NCBI RefSeq assembly: GCF_014905095.1
Contig: NZ_CP041165.1
Coordinates: 62,001 to 126,000, forward strand
Source: Sulfurimonas marina
GTDB lineage: Bacteria > Campylobacterota > Campylobacteria > Campylobacterales > Sulfurimonadaceae
DNA length: 64,000 nt
Direction: 5' to 3'
A program made the position numbers and the translations under genes. The notes beneath the pieces are model-generated. The model searched no databases. It was not told the origin of the DNA and was given only the letters and a program-made list of their open reading frames with translations. Numbering within the stretch: the stretch's first letter is position 1; each line of letters opens with the position of its first letter. Shown piece after piece: positions 24,808 through 33,132 of this stretch.

Positions 24808-26377
24808 TCTCTTTTGATTGTAACTCTTGTAACCCTTTTAACAGTGTAGCAGGGGCTGGGTGCATAAAATTATCGCCGTTAAGATAGACAATCGGTAATC
24901 TTTTTTGGGTTTCTAACACCTGACACGTTGTTGCTTTTGTGTAAGGGACAAACCCGAAAATAAAGTCTATTCTTTCCTCTTTTATAAACTGGTCAAGCTC
25001 TGTTTGTGTGAAGTGTCGTACTTTCTTCGCATTATCGGGAACAATGAATCCCACTTTAGAAAAGAGATCCCCAAGATAGGTGTTTTGCCCGTAAGAGTAA
25101 GTCTCTTTTGAACATGCCGAAAGCAGCAGAACACGTTTATTTTTCGGGTCTATCTCTTTTGCGATCTGCTGCCATTTTTCATTAAAAGTTTTTATCTTTG
25201 TTTTTGCATCCGGAACTTGTAACGCTTTTGCGATTGTTTTAAGATTGTTGTCAAGTTGTGCCATAGAATCGAAACTTTTTAAACGTAACGCTTGAGTCTT
25301 TTTTGGCGTAATTGTTTGCAATGTTTCCTGTGGAGTCCAGTCCGATGTGAAAAGAAAATCTGCGTGCAGTTTTTTGAGTGCTTGTTTGTCGGGGTCTATC
25401 ACTTTTCCAGTTCTAGGAAGCTCTGTTTCCACCTGTGTATCGTAGATACTAGCACCCACTATGCACTCTTTCATTCCAAAAAAGTCAATAAGGTAAGTGA
25501 TGTAAGGTGATTGTGAAATGATACTGCGATCAGAACACAGCTCTTTTGTGCGAAAATCTTCTAAAATGGTTTTAAAATCTTTGATGAAATAGACAAGGCG
25601 ATCGCTTGGAATCCCCGCATATTTTTTATCTATAATGTAGATAGCATCTGTCTTTGCAACATTGATAGGAAGTGCTTTCCACGGATTTATAAGATCTTCT
25701 CTTGAAATAGAGCGCTCTTTCATAGAGTGAGCAAGTAAGATCACGATGTCCGGATTTGTCGCCACTATGTTTTCGGCATTTAAAATCGGCTGCCCTTTGC
25801 GTGAGCTTTGCAGGGCATTTGTATTGCCGCTTGCCACAATGATATCATCAAAGTAAAGGTTTTGTCCCGCTACGAAAACTCTTGAAGCTAACGATGTATT
25901 ATGCCCGATAACAACTAACACTTTTTTGTTAGCAGTTATGTTTTTAAGGCTTTGAAGGGCTTCGTTTATATCCTGAATGATCTTATCTGCTTGCTCCTGC
26001 TTTTGAAGTAACGCTCCAAGTTCAACAATGGAGTGTTTGATATTTTGCAAAGTATCTATCTTTACAGTTTTTGTTTTGATTCCAAGTTGTTTCAGTTTTT
26101 GACCAAGCTTGTAGTTGTTTTTCTGCATAATCACAACAGTCGGATGCAGTGAAACAATCTTCTCTAAAGAGGGGGAAAAATATCCCCCCACCTTTGCCAC
26201 TTTTTTTGACTGCTCTGGATATGTACAGTACTCGGTATTGCCTACCACCTCACCTCCGCTTCCAAGAGCGAAGATGATCTCGTTGATCGAAGGAGATAGT
26301 GCGATAATACGCTCAGCTCCAAAGAGGTTAAGGGTAAAAACAACCAATAGCACTGCAAATATTTTCAATCGTTTCAT
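24797..26377 (-). CDS. btuF: Tandem two-domain periplasmic binding protein, BtuF-like
   Basis: A 526-residue exported protein (signal peptide about 1-20) made of two cobalamin/siderophore-type binding domains. Domain 1 covers about 23-275, starting RIIALSPSINEIIFALG with VVGNTEYCTYP. Domain 2 covers about 284-520, starting RSIISQSPYITYLIDFFG with IVGASIYDT. The second repeats the first in the order of motifs, including an acidic/hydrophobic PDIVILLAH-like strand matched by ADFLFTSDW. Single BtuF proteins are about 250-270 residues, so this is a fusion or duplication. It sits 5 bases after btuB and overlaps btuD. Substrate B12 is inferred from the operon. Confidence 0.88.
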   Translation of the reverse strand: MKRLKIFAVLLVVFTLNLFGAERIIALSPSINEIIFALGSGGEVVGNTEYCTYPEQSKKVAKVGGYFSPSLEKIVSLHPTVVIMQKNNYKLGQKLKQLGIKTKTVKIDTLQNIKHSIVELGALLQKQEQADKIIQDINEALQSLKNITANKKVLVVIGHNTSLASRVFVAGQNLYFDDIIVASGNTNALQSSRKGQPILNAENIVATNPDIVILLAHSMKERSISREDLINPWKALPINVAKTDAIYIIDKKYAGIPSDRLVYFIKDFKTILEDFRTKELCSDRSIISQSPYITYLIDFFGMKECIVGASIYDTQVETELPRTGKVIDPDKQALKKLHADFLFTSDWTPQETLQTITPKKTQALRLKSFDSMAQLDNNLKTIAKALQVPDAKTKIKTFNEKWQQIAKEIDPKNKRVLLLSACSKETYSYGQNTYLGDLFSKVGFIVPDNAKKVRHFTQTELDQFIKEERIDFIFGFVPYTKATTCQVLETQKRLPIVYLNGDNFMHPAPATLLKGLQELQSKESEW

Positions 26378-26382
26378 CCTCT

Positions 26383-28209
26383 TTAGTATCTATAACTTAC
26401 ACCGAGATATGTGCTTCTCTGGGCTGTTGCATACCCGTCAACCACTTGATAATCAGTATCTGCTATATTATCGACTTTGAAGTAAGTTGTAAAGTTTTTG
26501 TCTATTTTGTAATTTGCTACGAAATTTACCAGAGTATAGTAGCCTGTTTGTACCCCCTGGTTATTGTCTCTGTCAAAACGTGAACCGATATACTCCCCGT
26601 CAACTCCAAGTTGCAGTTTTTGCGTCGGATAGTATGCAAATGCAAATTTAATCGTATCCTGCGGTCTTCTTCTTAAAGCCTCTTTATCTTCGTTCTTTGC
26701 ATCGAGGTAGGTATAACTGATATCTGCTAAGATCTCATCTGTAAGGTACTCTTTGTATCCAAGCTCAAAACCTTTGAGAATAGAAGTACCTTGAATGTTA
26801 TTGTATTTACTGATCGTAAAATCATAGTCGATCATGTTTTTTACTCTGTTATAAAAGTAAGTCGCTTTAAACCCTTTGTACTCAATTGTCGCATCGAAAG
26901 ATGTCGTATCTTCGGGTTTGAGGTTTTCATTTCCGTAGTATGAGTAGAGGTTGTAGAGAGTAGGAACATTATACGCTGAACCGATATTTGTAGAGAATGA
27001 GAGAGTTTTATATTTTTTAGAGTTGTATTTTACCCCCGCTTTTCCCGTTGTTTTATCATCAAACATATCGTAGTGATCGTAACGCAGCGCTTCAGTCAAG
27101 ATAATTTCGCCACTGTCGATTTTAAAAATATTTGAGTTTGTGATCGTACCTGCCTGGTTTTTATACTTTTCATTTAGAGCATTTTCATGCTCAAACGTTT
27201 TATAATCAAATGCAATTAGTACAAAATCTTTCTCATCATAGCCGATTTTTGAATTTGCTCCATATTCATAGACACTCCCGTTATAGTGAGAAGTTGGATT
27301 GTCTGTCAGATATTGTCTGTTAAATATTGAACGTTTTGCATAGAGTTTAAACTCGTTAAAACTGTCAATATGATTGAAATTGATCTGTCCGAATGAATCG
27401 TGTGTTTCATCTTCACCGTATTTATTTGCTTCGATTGTATCGTTAGAATCGTAAGGATCGTACTCTGAATAGGCATCAATGCGAGTATAAGAGAAGTCAA
27501 CTTTATTTGTCTCATTAATTTGAAAACCGAGCTTTAGATCAGATGTGATGTTCTTATAGCCGTCAGCTTCATAGTCATCTACATTTTCGCCCTTTGGTAC
27601 TTTTGTTGAAAAACCGTCACTTGTAAGGAGCTGCGAAGCTGCTTTTACATAGTAAGTGTCAGTTTTGTAAGAGAGGTTCAGGGCGTGTTTTTGCGTGTTG
27701 TAGTTGCCGTATTCTACATCAGCACCTGCATGGAACCCTTTTTCTGCCGACTTTGTGATGATGTTGATAACACCCGCACTTGCATCAGCTCCCCAGATAC
27801 CGGATTGTGCCCCTTTGATCACTTCGATTCTCTCAATATCGGAGATCATTAAATGTCCAAAAGGTGCACCGTCAAGTCCTGTTAAGTCGTTGTAACGGAT
27901 TCCGTCTATTAAAACTAAAACTCTTTTAGAATCAAAACCTCTAAGATAAACAGAGGTTGCTTTTCCGAGTCCGCCGTTGCTTGAAAAATTGATCCCTGAG
28001 AGAGAGTTTAGCGCTTGTGTGACGGTTGTAAAACGGCGTTCTTCGATCTCTTCAGCTGTGATCACCTCAGTATTTGCCGTGACGTCATGAAGTTTTTGAT
28101 CAGTATTGGCCACAGATGTAACTGTGATAGATTCTAGGTTTATATCTTGAGCGTTTAGTTGGCTTGTTAAAGCGATACATAGTAGTGATAGTTGTAGTTT
28201 TTTTTGCAT
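26383..28209 (-). CDS. btuB: TonB-dependent outer-membrane receptor, BtuB-like
   Basis: A 608-residue outer-membrane receptor. Signal peptide residues 1-20 (ends LNA) are followed by a TonB-box-like ESITVTSV. The plug domain spans about 40-155 and includes TQALNSLSGINF, VLVLIDGIRYND and DIERIEVIKGAQSGIWGADASAGVINIIT. A 22-stranded barrel ends in Tyr-Arg-Tyr. Length and plug are close to BtuB. It is the first of the btuB-F-D-C string and is followed by cbiA and bluB, so B12 or a corrinoid precursor is the likely ligand. I see no consensus B12 riboswitch in its leader. Confidence 0.87.
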   Translation of the reverse strand: MQKKLQLSLLCIALTSQLNAQDINLESITVTSVANTDQKLHDVTANTEVITAEEIEERRFTTVTQALNSLSGINFSSNGGLGKATSVYLRGFDSKRVLVLIDGIRYNDLTGLDGAPFGHLMISDIERIEVIKGAQSGIWGADASAGVINIITKSAEKGFHAGADVEYGNYNTQKHALNLSYKTDTYYVKAASQLLTSDGFSTKVPKGENVDDYEADGYKNITSDLKLGFQINETNKVDFSYTRIDAYSEYDPYDSNDTIEANKYGEDETHDSFGQINFNHIDSFNEFKLYAKRSIFNRQYLTDNPTSHYNGSVYEYGANSKIGYDEKDFVLIAFDYKTFEHENALNEKYKNQAGTITNSNIFKIDSGEIILTEALRYDHYDMFDDKTTGKAGVKYNSKKYKTLSFSTNIGSAYNVPTLYNLYSYYGNENLKPEDTTSFDATIEYKGFKATYFYNRVKNMIDYDFTISKYNNIQGTSILKGFELGYKEYLTDEILADISYTYLDAKNEDKEALRRRPQDTIKFAFAYYPTQKLQLGVDGEYIGSRFDRDNNQGVQTGYYTLVNFVANYKIDKNFTTYFKVDNIADTDYQVVDGYATAQRSTYLGVSYRY

Positions 28210-28251
28210 AATAGTTCCATATTTAATTTAATTTATTTTATAAGGATTACA

Positions 28252-28317
28252 CAGTAAAATCTGATTTATTTCCGGCTACACATTTTGCAAATGTGTGCTC
28301 GTCAATAAGATTTTCTG
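28252..28317. repeat. Structured element copy A (two-stem motif)
   Basis: On the plus strand, CAGTAAAATCT (28252-28262) pairs with AGATTTTCTG (28308-28317) as an outer stem with one bulged T. An inner perfect 8-bp hairpin is ACACATTT-TGC-AAATGTGT (28278-28296). The single-stranded flanks CCGGCT (28272-28277) and TCGTCAA are identical to copy B at 29870-29934. It lies between the 51-residue open frame and btuB. Which strand is functional is unknown. Confidence 0.6.
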
Positions 28318-28320
28318 CGC

Positions 28321-28476
28321 CTAGAATGCAGGAGGAGAGGCGATTTGTACACGTAAGGGTTTCCCGTTTAGCGTACAAACAGAAGAAACAAGAGCAATGA
28401 TCTTCAGCTGTGATATGTATGCTTGAATCGCTGCTAATGTAAAATAGTTTTTACCAAAGCCTTTAGGTCTATACAT
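28321..28476 (-). CDS. Possible 51-residue protein upstream of btuB
   Basis: An ATG at 28474-28476, preceded by GAGGAGGGAGCT, an unusually strong ribosome binding site. It opens a frame encoding a short N-terminal basic part (MYRPKGFGKNYF), a hydrophobic middle (IIALVSSVC) and the tail PLRVQIASPPAF. The tail recalls the ..R.PP.. endings of small DUF2946-type proteins often found before TonB receptors, but this is only a resemblance. It could also be a leader peptide controlling btuB, which begins 112 bases downstream. The other parts of the 28210-28532 gap hold structured element A and promoter-like AT-rich sequence. Confidence 0.45.
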   Translation of the reverse strand: MYRPKGFGKNYFTLAAIQAYISQLKIIALVSSVCTLNGKPLRVQIASPPAF

Positions 28477-28532
28477 AGCTCCCTCCTCATTGTTTTTCGA
28501 ATTATAACGAAAATCTTCGCTAAAATGTCATT

Positions 28533-29861
28533 ATGAAATTATCGCACCTCAAGCAGATCGTAGAGTATCTCAAACAATTTAAAAAAATAGCAGCTATCCA
28601 TCGTGTGAACGACACAATTATCAAGATCGCTTTTGACAGAGATGATGAGATCTATTTTAATATGACCCGTTCAAACTCCAGCATTTTTAAATGTAAAGAG
28701 TACCCTAGAAGTAAGGTTTATAACGCTCCTTTTGACGTTATCCTTGCAAAACGGTTTAACCGCTCAAACATTTTAGGTGTAGAACTACTTAATGATGACA
28801 AAATTATCCGTTTTAAAACATCGATTGCTTCAGCATATAAAGAAGAACTCACTTATCTGCAGCTAGAATTTACAGGAAAATACACCAATATCATCGTTTT
28901 AGATGAGAATAATATTGTTTTAGAGGCACTGCGACATATTGACCTTTTCTCATCATTCCGTGAAGTAAGAGTGGGGCAAAAACTTCTAGATATTCCACAG
29001 GCACCGTTTATTGCAAAAGAGTATCCGATTGAGGATGTAGAGAGCTTTTTATATGGAGTGTACAATAAAGAACAAGAGCAAAAATTAGCATCTTTGAAAA
29101 AACAAAAGATCAGCTCTTTAGAGAAAAAACTCAAAAAACTTGAAAAGCTTTATAAAAAACTTGACTCTGAAGAACTTTTGCAGGCTCAGGCAAGTGAGTT
29201 TGAACATCTGGGGAACTTGGTTCTTGCCAATGCGCAAAACATCAAGCCTTATGTGAAAAAACTAGAGCTTAACGATTATGACGGAAGTGTCAAAGAGGTA
29301 GTTTTAGAGAAGCAGTATCCAAATGCATTTTTAATCAGCGAATCGTTCTTTACAAAGAGTAAAAAAGCGAAGCAAAGAGCAAGACATCTTCACATTGAAG
29401 AGGAGTCTTTAAGAAGCAAGATAGAGCATACAAAACTCTTTATCAATACCGTTGCCGAAGCAAAAGATACGGCAAAAATAGAGTTGCTCTTTCCAAAACA
29501 GATACAAAACAAAAAGATAAAAAAAGATGAATCTATCGAGACTTTTTGGATCGAGGGTTATAAAGTGCAGTTGGGGAAAAATGAAAAGGGTAATATCAAG
29601 CTGTTAGAGAGTGCTAAAGCAAAAGATATCTGGCTCCATTTAAAAGAGAGACCTTCAACTCATGTTATAATAACTACAGATAAACAAAGTCTTCCTGAGC
29701 GGATCATTAAATCGGCGGCAAGATTATGCGTAGATTTCTCAACCGCTTCAAAAGATAAGTTTTTGGTCGATTATACTCCTCGTAGGGAAGTAAACATCCA
29801 AAAGGGGGCAAATGTTCTCTACAATAAGTATAAAACGGTAGAGATAGATACTCGAGAATAA
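28533..29861 (+). CDS. NFACT family protein (RqcH/FbpA-like, DUF814)
   Basis: A 442-residue protein with an N-terminal NFACT-N domain (about 1-170, including TRSNSSIFKCKEYPR and YLQLEFTGKYTNIIVLDE), a Lys-rich helical coiled-coil (about 185-225) and a C-terminal NFACT-R/DUF814 domain (about 315-430, including ETFWIEGYKVQLGKNEKGN and DIWLHLKERPSTHVII). In bacteria with full RqcH (about 560 residues) the protein adds alanine tails to stalled nascent chains; this version is shorter. The older label fibronectin-binding protein comes from Gram-positive homologs. The order NFACT-small protein-cdsA-dxr-...-tsaD is conserved in Campylobacter (Cj1349-Cj1344). It is bracketed by structured elements A and B. 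Confidence 0.9.
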   Translation: MKLSHLKQIVEYLKQFKKIAAIHRVNDTIIKIAFDRDDEIYFNMTRSNSSIFKCKEYPRSKVYNAPFDVILAKRFNRSNILGVELLNDDKIIRFKTSIASAYKEELTYLQLEFTGKYTNIIVLDENNIVLEALRHIDLFSSFREVRVGQKLLDIPQAPFIAKEYPIEDVESFLYGVYNKEQEQKLASLKKQKISSLEKKLKKLEKLYKKLDSEELLQAQASEFEHLGNLVLANAQNIKPYVKKLELNDYDGSVKEVVLEKQYPNAFLISESFFTKSKKAKQRARHLHIEEESLRSKIEHTKLFINTVAEAKDTAKIELLFPKQIQNKKIKKDESIETFWIEGYKVQLGKNEKGNIKLLESAKAKDIWLHLKERPSTHVIITTDKQSLPERIIKSAARLCVDFSTASKDKFLVDYTPRREVNIQKGANVLYNKYKTVEIDTRE

Positions 29862-29869
29862 TGATTATA

Positions 29870-29934
29870 CTGAGAATTTTATTCTTTTCCGGCTACACAT
29901 TCTTAAAATATGTGTTCGTCAAAGAGATTCTCAG
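29870..29934. repeat. Structured element copy B (two-stem motif)
   Basis: CTGAGAAT (29870-29877) pairs perfectly with ATTCTCAG (29927-29934) as the outer stem. The inner hairpin is ACACAT (29895-29900) with ATGTGT (29910-29915). The flanks CCGGCT (29889-29894) and TCGTCAA (29916-29922) match copy A. The outer-stem bases differ from copy A yet still pair. In the plus direction it forms the 5' leader of the small acidic protein gene, ending beside its AGGAAAGGAG site, so it could control translation. Confidence 0.6.
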
Positions 29935-29954
29935 CAGGAAAGGAGACCTTTCAC

Positions 29955-30266
29955 ATGGCAGTTGGACCGATAGGAAACGCAATCTTTGTCAATCAGATGA
30001 CACCGGCAGCGACTACTGTGCAAAATGCACACAATAATCGTGTGGACTTTCAAAATATGATTGCCCAGTCTCAAGTACAAGATAAAGAAAAAGAGGTACT
30101 TGAAGTACGTCCTACAGAAGAGAATCAAGCAGTTGATCCCGATCGCGAACATACAAAAGAGGAAGCGGATCAACAAAATAAAAGAAGTGAAAAACGTCTA
30201 ATAGAGGATGAGGAAGAGGAAGAAACATCACCACCTCCAATCCATAAATTAGATATTAAAGTGTGA
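29955..30266 (+). CDS. Small acidic/charged protein conserved between NFACT and cdsA
   Basis: A 103-residue protein of unknown function. The ATG at 29955 is chosen because GGAAAGGAG lies 8-9 bases upstream; an in-frame upstream ATG at 29910 falls inside structured element B. The N-terminal 35 residues are hydrophobic and polar (AVGPIGNAIFVNQMTPAATT). The rest is highly charged with runs of Glu/Lys/Arg and the poly-acidic EDEEEEETSPPP, suggesting a disordered or coiled protein. There is no signal peptide or TM helix. Campylobacter has a coiled-coil protein gene at the same place (Cj1348). Confidence 0.75.
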   Translation: MAVGPIGNAIFVNQMTPAATTVQNAHNNRVDFQNMIAQSQVQDKEKEVLEVRPTEENQAVDPDREHTKEEADQQNKRSEKRLIEDEEEEETSPPPIHKLDIKV

Positions 30267-30305
30267 TAGGATATAATCAGTCATATTTTTTATAGGATAT
30301 CTTTT

Positions 30306-31064
30306 ATGGTAAGTATATTTGAAGAGCATAGAGAACGTATAGTAACCGGTTTAGCCCTTTTAGCAGCAGTATTGCTCATAGGGTTTATAGATAACTTTTT
30401 CTTAATGTGGCTAGTTCTTGGTGGTGTCTATATTCTAGCATTTAACGAAGCGATCAAGCTTTTTGGTGTTGAAAAAGATGGTTTGCTAATTTATGCAATA
30501 GGTATCTGGTTAGTTGCAGGTGTATATCCGTACGGGGATGACCTTTTTGTTTTAGCCGGTGTAGCATATGCAGGAGCTGTAGCATACAATAAAGAGCTTC
30601 CATGGAAAGACTTCTTACCGTTTATCTATCCAACTGCAGGGATGCTTTTTATACTTACTATGTATCAAGAGTACGGTGTTCTTGCACTCCTTTGGCTTTT
30701 AGCAGTTGTAGCTCTTACTGATGTAGGTGCATATGCAGTGGGTAAAAGTATCGGTCATACACAGTTTTGTGAAACATCTCCAAACAAAACGATGGAAGGT
30801 GTAGTAGGCGGCATAACGGTTGCTACTTTCGGCGGGCTTTTCTTCGGTTTAACTATTGTTGATTTTACGGTAGCGTTTTTTATCTCATTTTTTGTAGCAG
30901 TATCTTCTATCTTCGGAGATCTTTTTGAATCTTCTTTAAAACGTGCAGCAGGCGTAAAAGACAGCGGAGATATATTACCGGGTCACGGCGGAGTACTTGA
31001 CAGAATAGACGGTTACCTTTTCGGTGCAATCGTGATGTTGGTATTACTGCGCGGCTTAGTATAG
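30306..31064 (+). CDS. cdsA: Phosphatidate cytidylyltransferase
   Basis: A 252-residue polytopic membrane enzyme making CDP-diacylglycerol from phosphatidate and CTP, the branch point for all phospholipids. The C-terminal CDS signature is complete: SSLKRAAGVKDSGDILPGHG followed by GVLDRIDG (about 214-240). About seven hydrophobic segments precede and surround it. Three bases separate it from dxr, so the two are cotranscribed. Confidence 0.96.
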   Translation: MVSIFEEHRERIVTGLALLAAVLLIGFIDNFFLMWLVLGGVYILAFNEAIKLFGVEKDGLLIYAIGIWLVAGVYPYGDDLFVLAGVAYAGAVAYNKELPWKDFLPFIYPTAGMLFILTMYQEYGVLALLWLLAVVALTDVGAYAVGKSIGHTQFCETSPNKTMEGVVGGITVATFGGLFFGLTIVDFTVAFFISFFVAVSSIFGDLFESSLKRAAGVKDSGDILPGHGGVLDRIDGYLFGAIVMLVLLRGLV

Positions 31065-31067
31065 TAG

Positions 31068-32138
31068 ATGGTACTTTTAGGCTCAACAGGCTCGATAGGG
31101 GTTAATGCCCTCATTGTTGCTAAAAAGTTTGGTATCGAAGTTGAGGTACTAGTTTGCGGCAATAACATACAACTTCTTAACGAGCAGATACAAGAGCATA
31201 ACCCTAAAGTGGTAGTTGTTGGGAATCAAGATGCAGTTAAAGATGTTAGGCATTCGAATGTTCTTTGGGGTGAAGATGCCATCTTAGAGGTGATCGAAGC
31301 TTCAAAAAGTGAATTGGTAGTCAATGCCCTTGTAGGTTTTTTAGGGCTGCGTCCAACGTTAAAAGCATTAGAATGCGGGAAAAAAGTTGCATTAGCAAAC
31401 AAGGAATCTCTTGTTGCGGGTGGAGCTTTTATAGATACTGCGAAAATTCAACCGATTGACAGTGAACATTTCGGGCTTTGGTATCTGTTGCAGGATAGAG
31501 CTGTAGAGAAGATGACTATTACGGCAAGCGGCGGAGCTTTTCGTGACTGGGTGATCGAAGATATTCACAATGCTACTTTAGAAGATACACAAAGACATCC
31601 AAACTGGTCTATGGGACAGAAAATCACGATCGACAGTGCTACAATGGTGAACAAGATGTTTGAACTTCTTGAAGCAAGATGGCTCTTTGGTGAAGGGCAA
31701 TATGATGCAATCATTGAAACAAAGTCGCTTATCCATGCATTAATAGACTATAAAGACGGCTCAACCACTGCACACTTTGCAAATGCTTCTATGCAATTGC
31801 CGATAGCGTATGCGTTAAACAAGAACTGCAATGAGAAGATCTTGGACCATGTTAATCTTCTTGAAGTGGGAAGTTTAGAGTTTAGAAAGATTACACCTGA
31901 GCGTTATCCTGTTTGGGAGATAAAAGAGGATCTGCTGAAAAATCCGGAATACGGTGTAGTAGTAAATGCTGCAAACGAAGCATCAATCGAGCGTTTTATT
32001 GCTAAAGAGATATGTTTTACCGATATTAGTAAAAATATTATCAAAGCATATAATCACTTTAAAGTAAAACCGAAAAGTATTGAAGATGTATTTGCTTTAG
32101 ATAAAGAAGTTCGAGCGTTTATCCACGCTAATTGTTAG
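31068..32138 (+). CDS. dxr: 1-deoxy-D-xylulose 5-phosphate reductoisomerase
   Basis: A 356-residue NADPH enzyme of the MEP isoprenoid route. [15 protein letters not shown] at the N-terminus is the NADPH loop. [11 protein letters not shown] (about 108) and IDSEHFGLW (about 124-132, metal-binding Asp/Glu) follow. TASGGAFRD (about 152) and [24 protein letters not shown] (about 181-204) complete the active site. It is a little shorter than the usual 390 residues, typical for Campylobacterota. It lies directly after cdsA and 10 bases before tsaD. Confidence 0.95.
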   Translation: MVLLGSTGSIGVNALIVAKKFGIEVEVLVCGNNIQLLNEQIQEHNPKVVVVGNQDAVKDVRHSNVLWGEDAILEVIEASKSELVVNALVGFLGLRPTLKALECGKKVALANKESLVAGGAFIDTAKIQPIDSEHFGLWYLLQDRAVEKMTITASGGAFRDWVIEDIHNATLEDTQRHPNWSMGQKITIDSATMVNKMFELLEARWLFGEGQYDAIIETKSLIHALIDYKDGSTTAHFANASMQLPIAYALNKNCNEKILDHVNLLEVGSLEFRKITPERYPVWEIKEDLLKNPEYGVVVNAANEASIERFIAKEICFTDISKNIIKAYNHFKVKPKSIEDVFALDKEVRAFIHANC

Positions 32139-32148
32139 GGAAAAAGAG

Positions 32149-33132
32149 ATGATTTTAAGTATAGAAAGCAGTTGTGACGACAGTGCTATAGCGATCACTG
32201 AGATCGAAACAGGGAAACTGGTTTTTCATAAAAAGATCAGCCAAGAGATAGAACACAGTGTCTACGGCGGAGTAGTTCCTGAACTAGCAGCGCGTCTACA
32301 TGCCGAGACACTGCCGAAAATTTTGGAGCAAACAAAGCCGTACTTTTCACAACTTAAAGCTGTAGCCGTAACATCTTCACCCGGACTTGCAGTTACTTTG
32401 ATCGAGGGTGTGACGATGGCAAAAGCTATCTCGATCGCACTTGGTATTCCAATCATTGGAGTAAATCATCTTGTGGGGCATATCTACTCGTTATTTATAG
32501 AGAAAGAGACAACTTTTCCTTTAACTGTTTTACTTGTTTCAGGCGGACATACGCAAGTGATGGAAGTAAAAAGTCTGACTGATATCAAGACTGTCGCAAA
32601 ATCTATGGATGACAGTTTCGGTGAGAGTTTTGACAAAGTCGCAAAAATGATGGGACTGGGCTATCCTGGAGGGCCGCTTATTCAAGAGTTGGCAAAAGAT
32701 GGTGATAGACTAAAGTACAACTTTACGGTACCGCTTCATCAATCTCCTCTTATCGCTTTTAGTTACTCGGGACTCAAAAATGCAGTAAGACTTGCAGTGG
32801 AAGAAGCCGGGGAAAATAAAGAACTTTATAAGGATATTGCAGCATCTTTTGAGCATATTGCAACAAAACATCTGACTATGAAGCTCAAAAAATATTTTAA
32901 AACAAACCCTCCTCAAAGGTTGGCAATAGTTGGAGGGGCTAGTGCAAATTTATACCTTCGTTCCCAAATTGAAGAGCTTTTAAAACCGTATAATGCAGAG
33001 TTGCTTTTAAGTGAACTTCAATATTGTTCAGATAATGCGGCAATGATCGGAAGAGTTGCACTTGATATGTATAAGCAAGGGGATTTTTCAGAACTAAAAG
33101 AGTTAAATATTTCTCCAAAGAGTCAATTATAG
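32149..33132 (+). CDS. tsaD: tRNA N6-threonylcarbamoyladenosine transferase subunit
   Basis: A 327-residue ASKHA-fold ATPase that transfers the threonylcarbamoyl group to A37 of ANN-decoding tRNAs with TsaB/TsaE. It opens [14 protein letters not shown]. The iron/zinc-binding pair is in [11 protein letters not shown] (about 104-114), and [10 protein letters not shown] and [16 protein letters not shown] are the phosphate loops. The C-terminus has VGGASAN and CSDNAAMIG. Its stop overlaps the GTG start of the following diguanylate cyclase gene (TAGTG). Confidence 0.96.
   Translation: MILSIESSCDDSAIAITEIETGKLVFHKKISQEIEHSVYGGVVPELAARLHAETLPKILEQTKPYFSQLKAVAVTSSPGLAVTLIEGVTMAKAISIALGIPIIGVNHLVGHIYSLFIEKETTFPLTVLLVSGGHTQVMEVKSLTDIKTVAKSMDDSFGESFDKVAKMMGLGYPGGPLIQELAKDGDRLKYNFTVPLHQSPLIAFSYSGLKNAVRLAVEEAGENKELYKDIAASFEHIATKHLTMKLKKYFKTNPPQRLAIVGGASANLYLRSQIEELLKPYNAELLLSELQYCSDNAAMIGRVALDMYKQGDFSELKELNISPKSQL

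Noticed and set aside
28260-28335. Hammerhead-ribozyme-like core (TGACGA, stem, GGAAA) on the minus strand of element A
   Set aside because: Only two stems are present; the C before TGANGA is T, no third stem or cleavage triplet fits, and the G10.1-C11.1 closing pair is missing.
30176-30266. Poly-Glu coding repeat as a microsatellite
   Set aside because: The GAGGAAGAGGAAGAA stretch is short, mixed-codon and part of a normal acidic tail.
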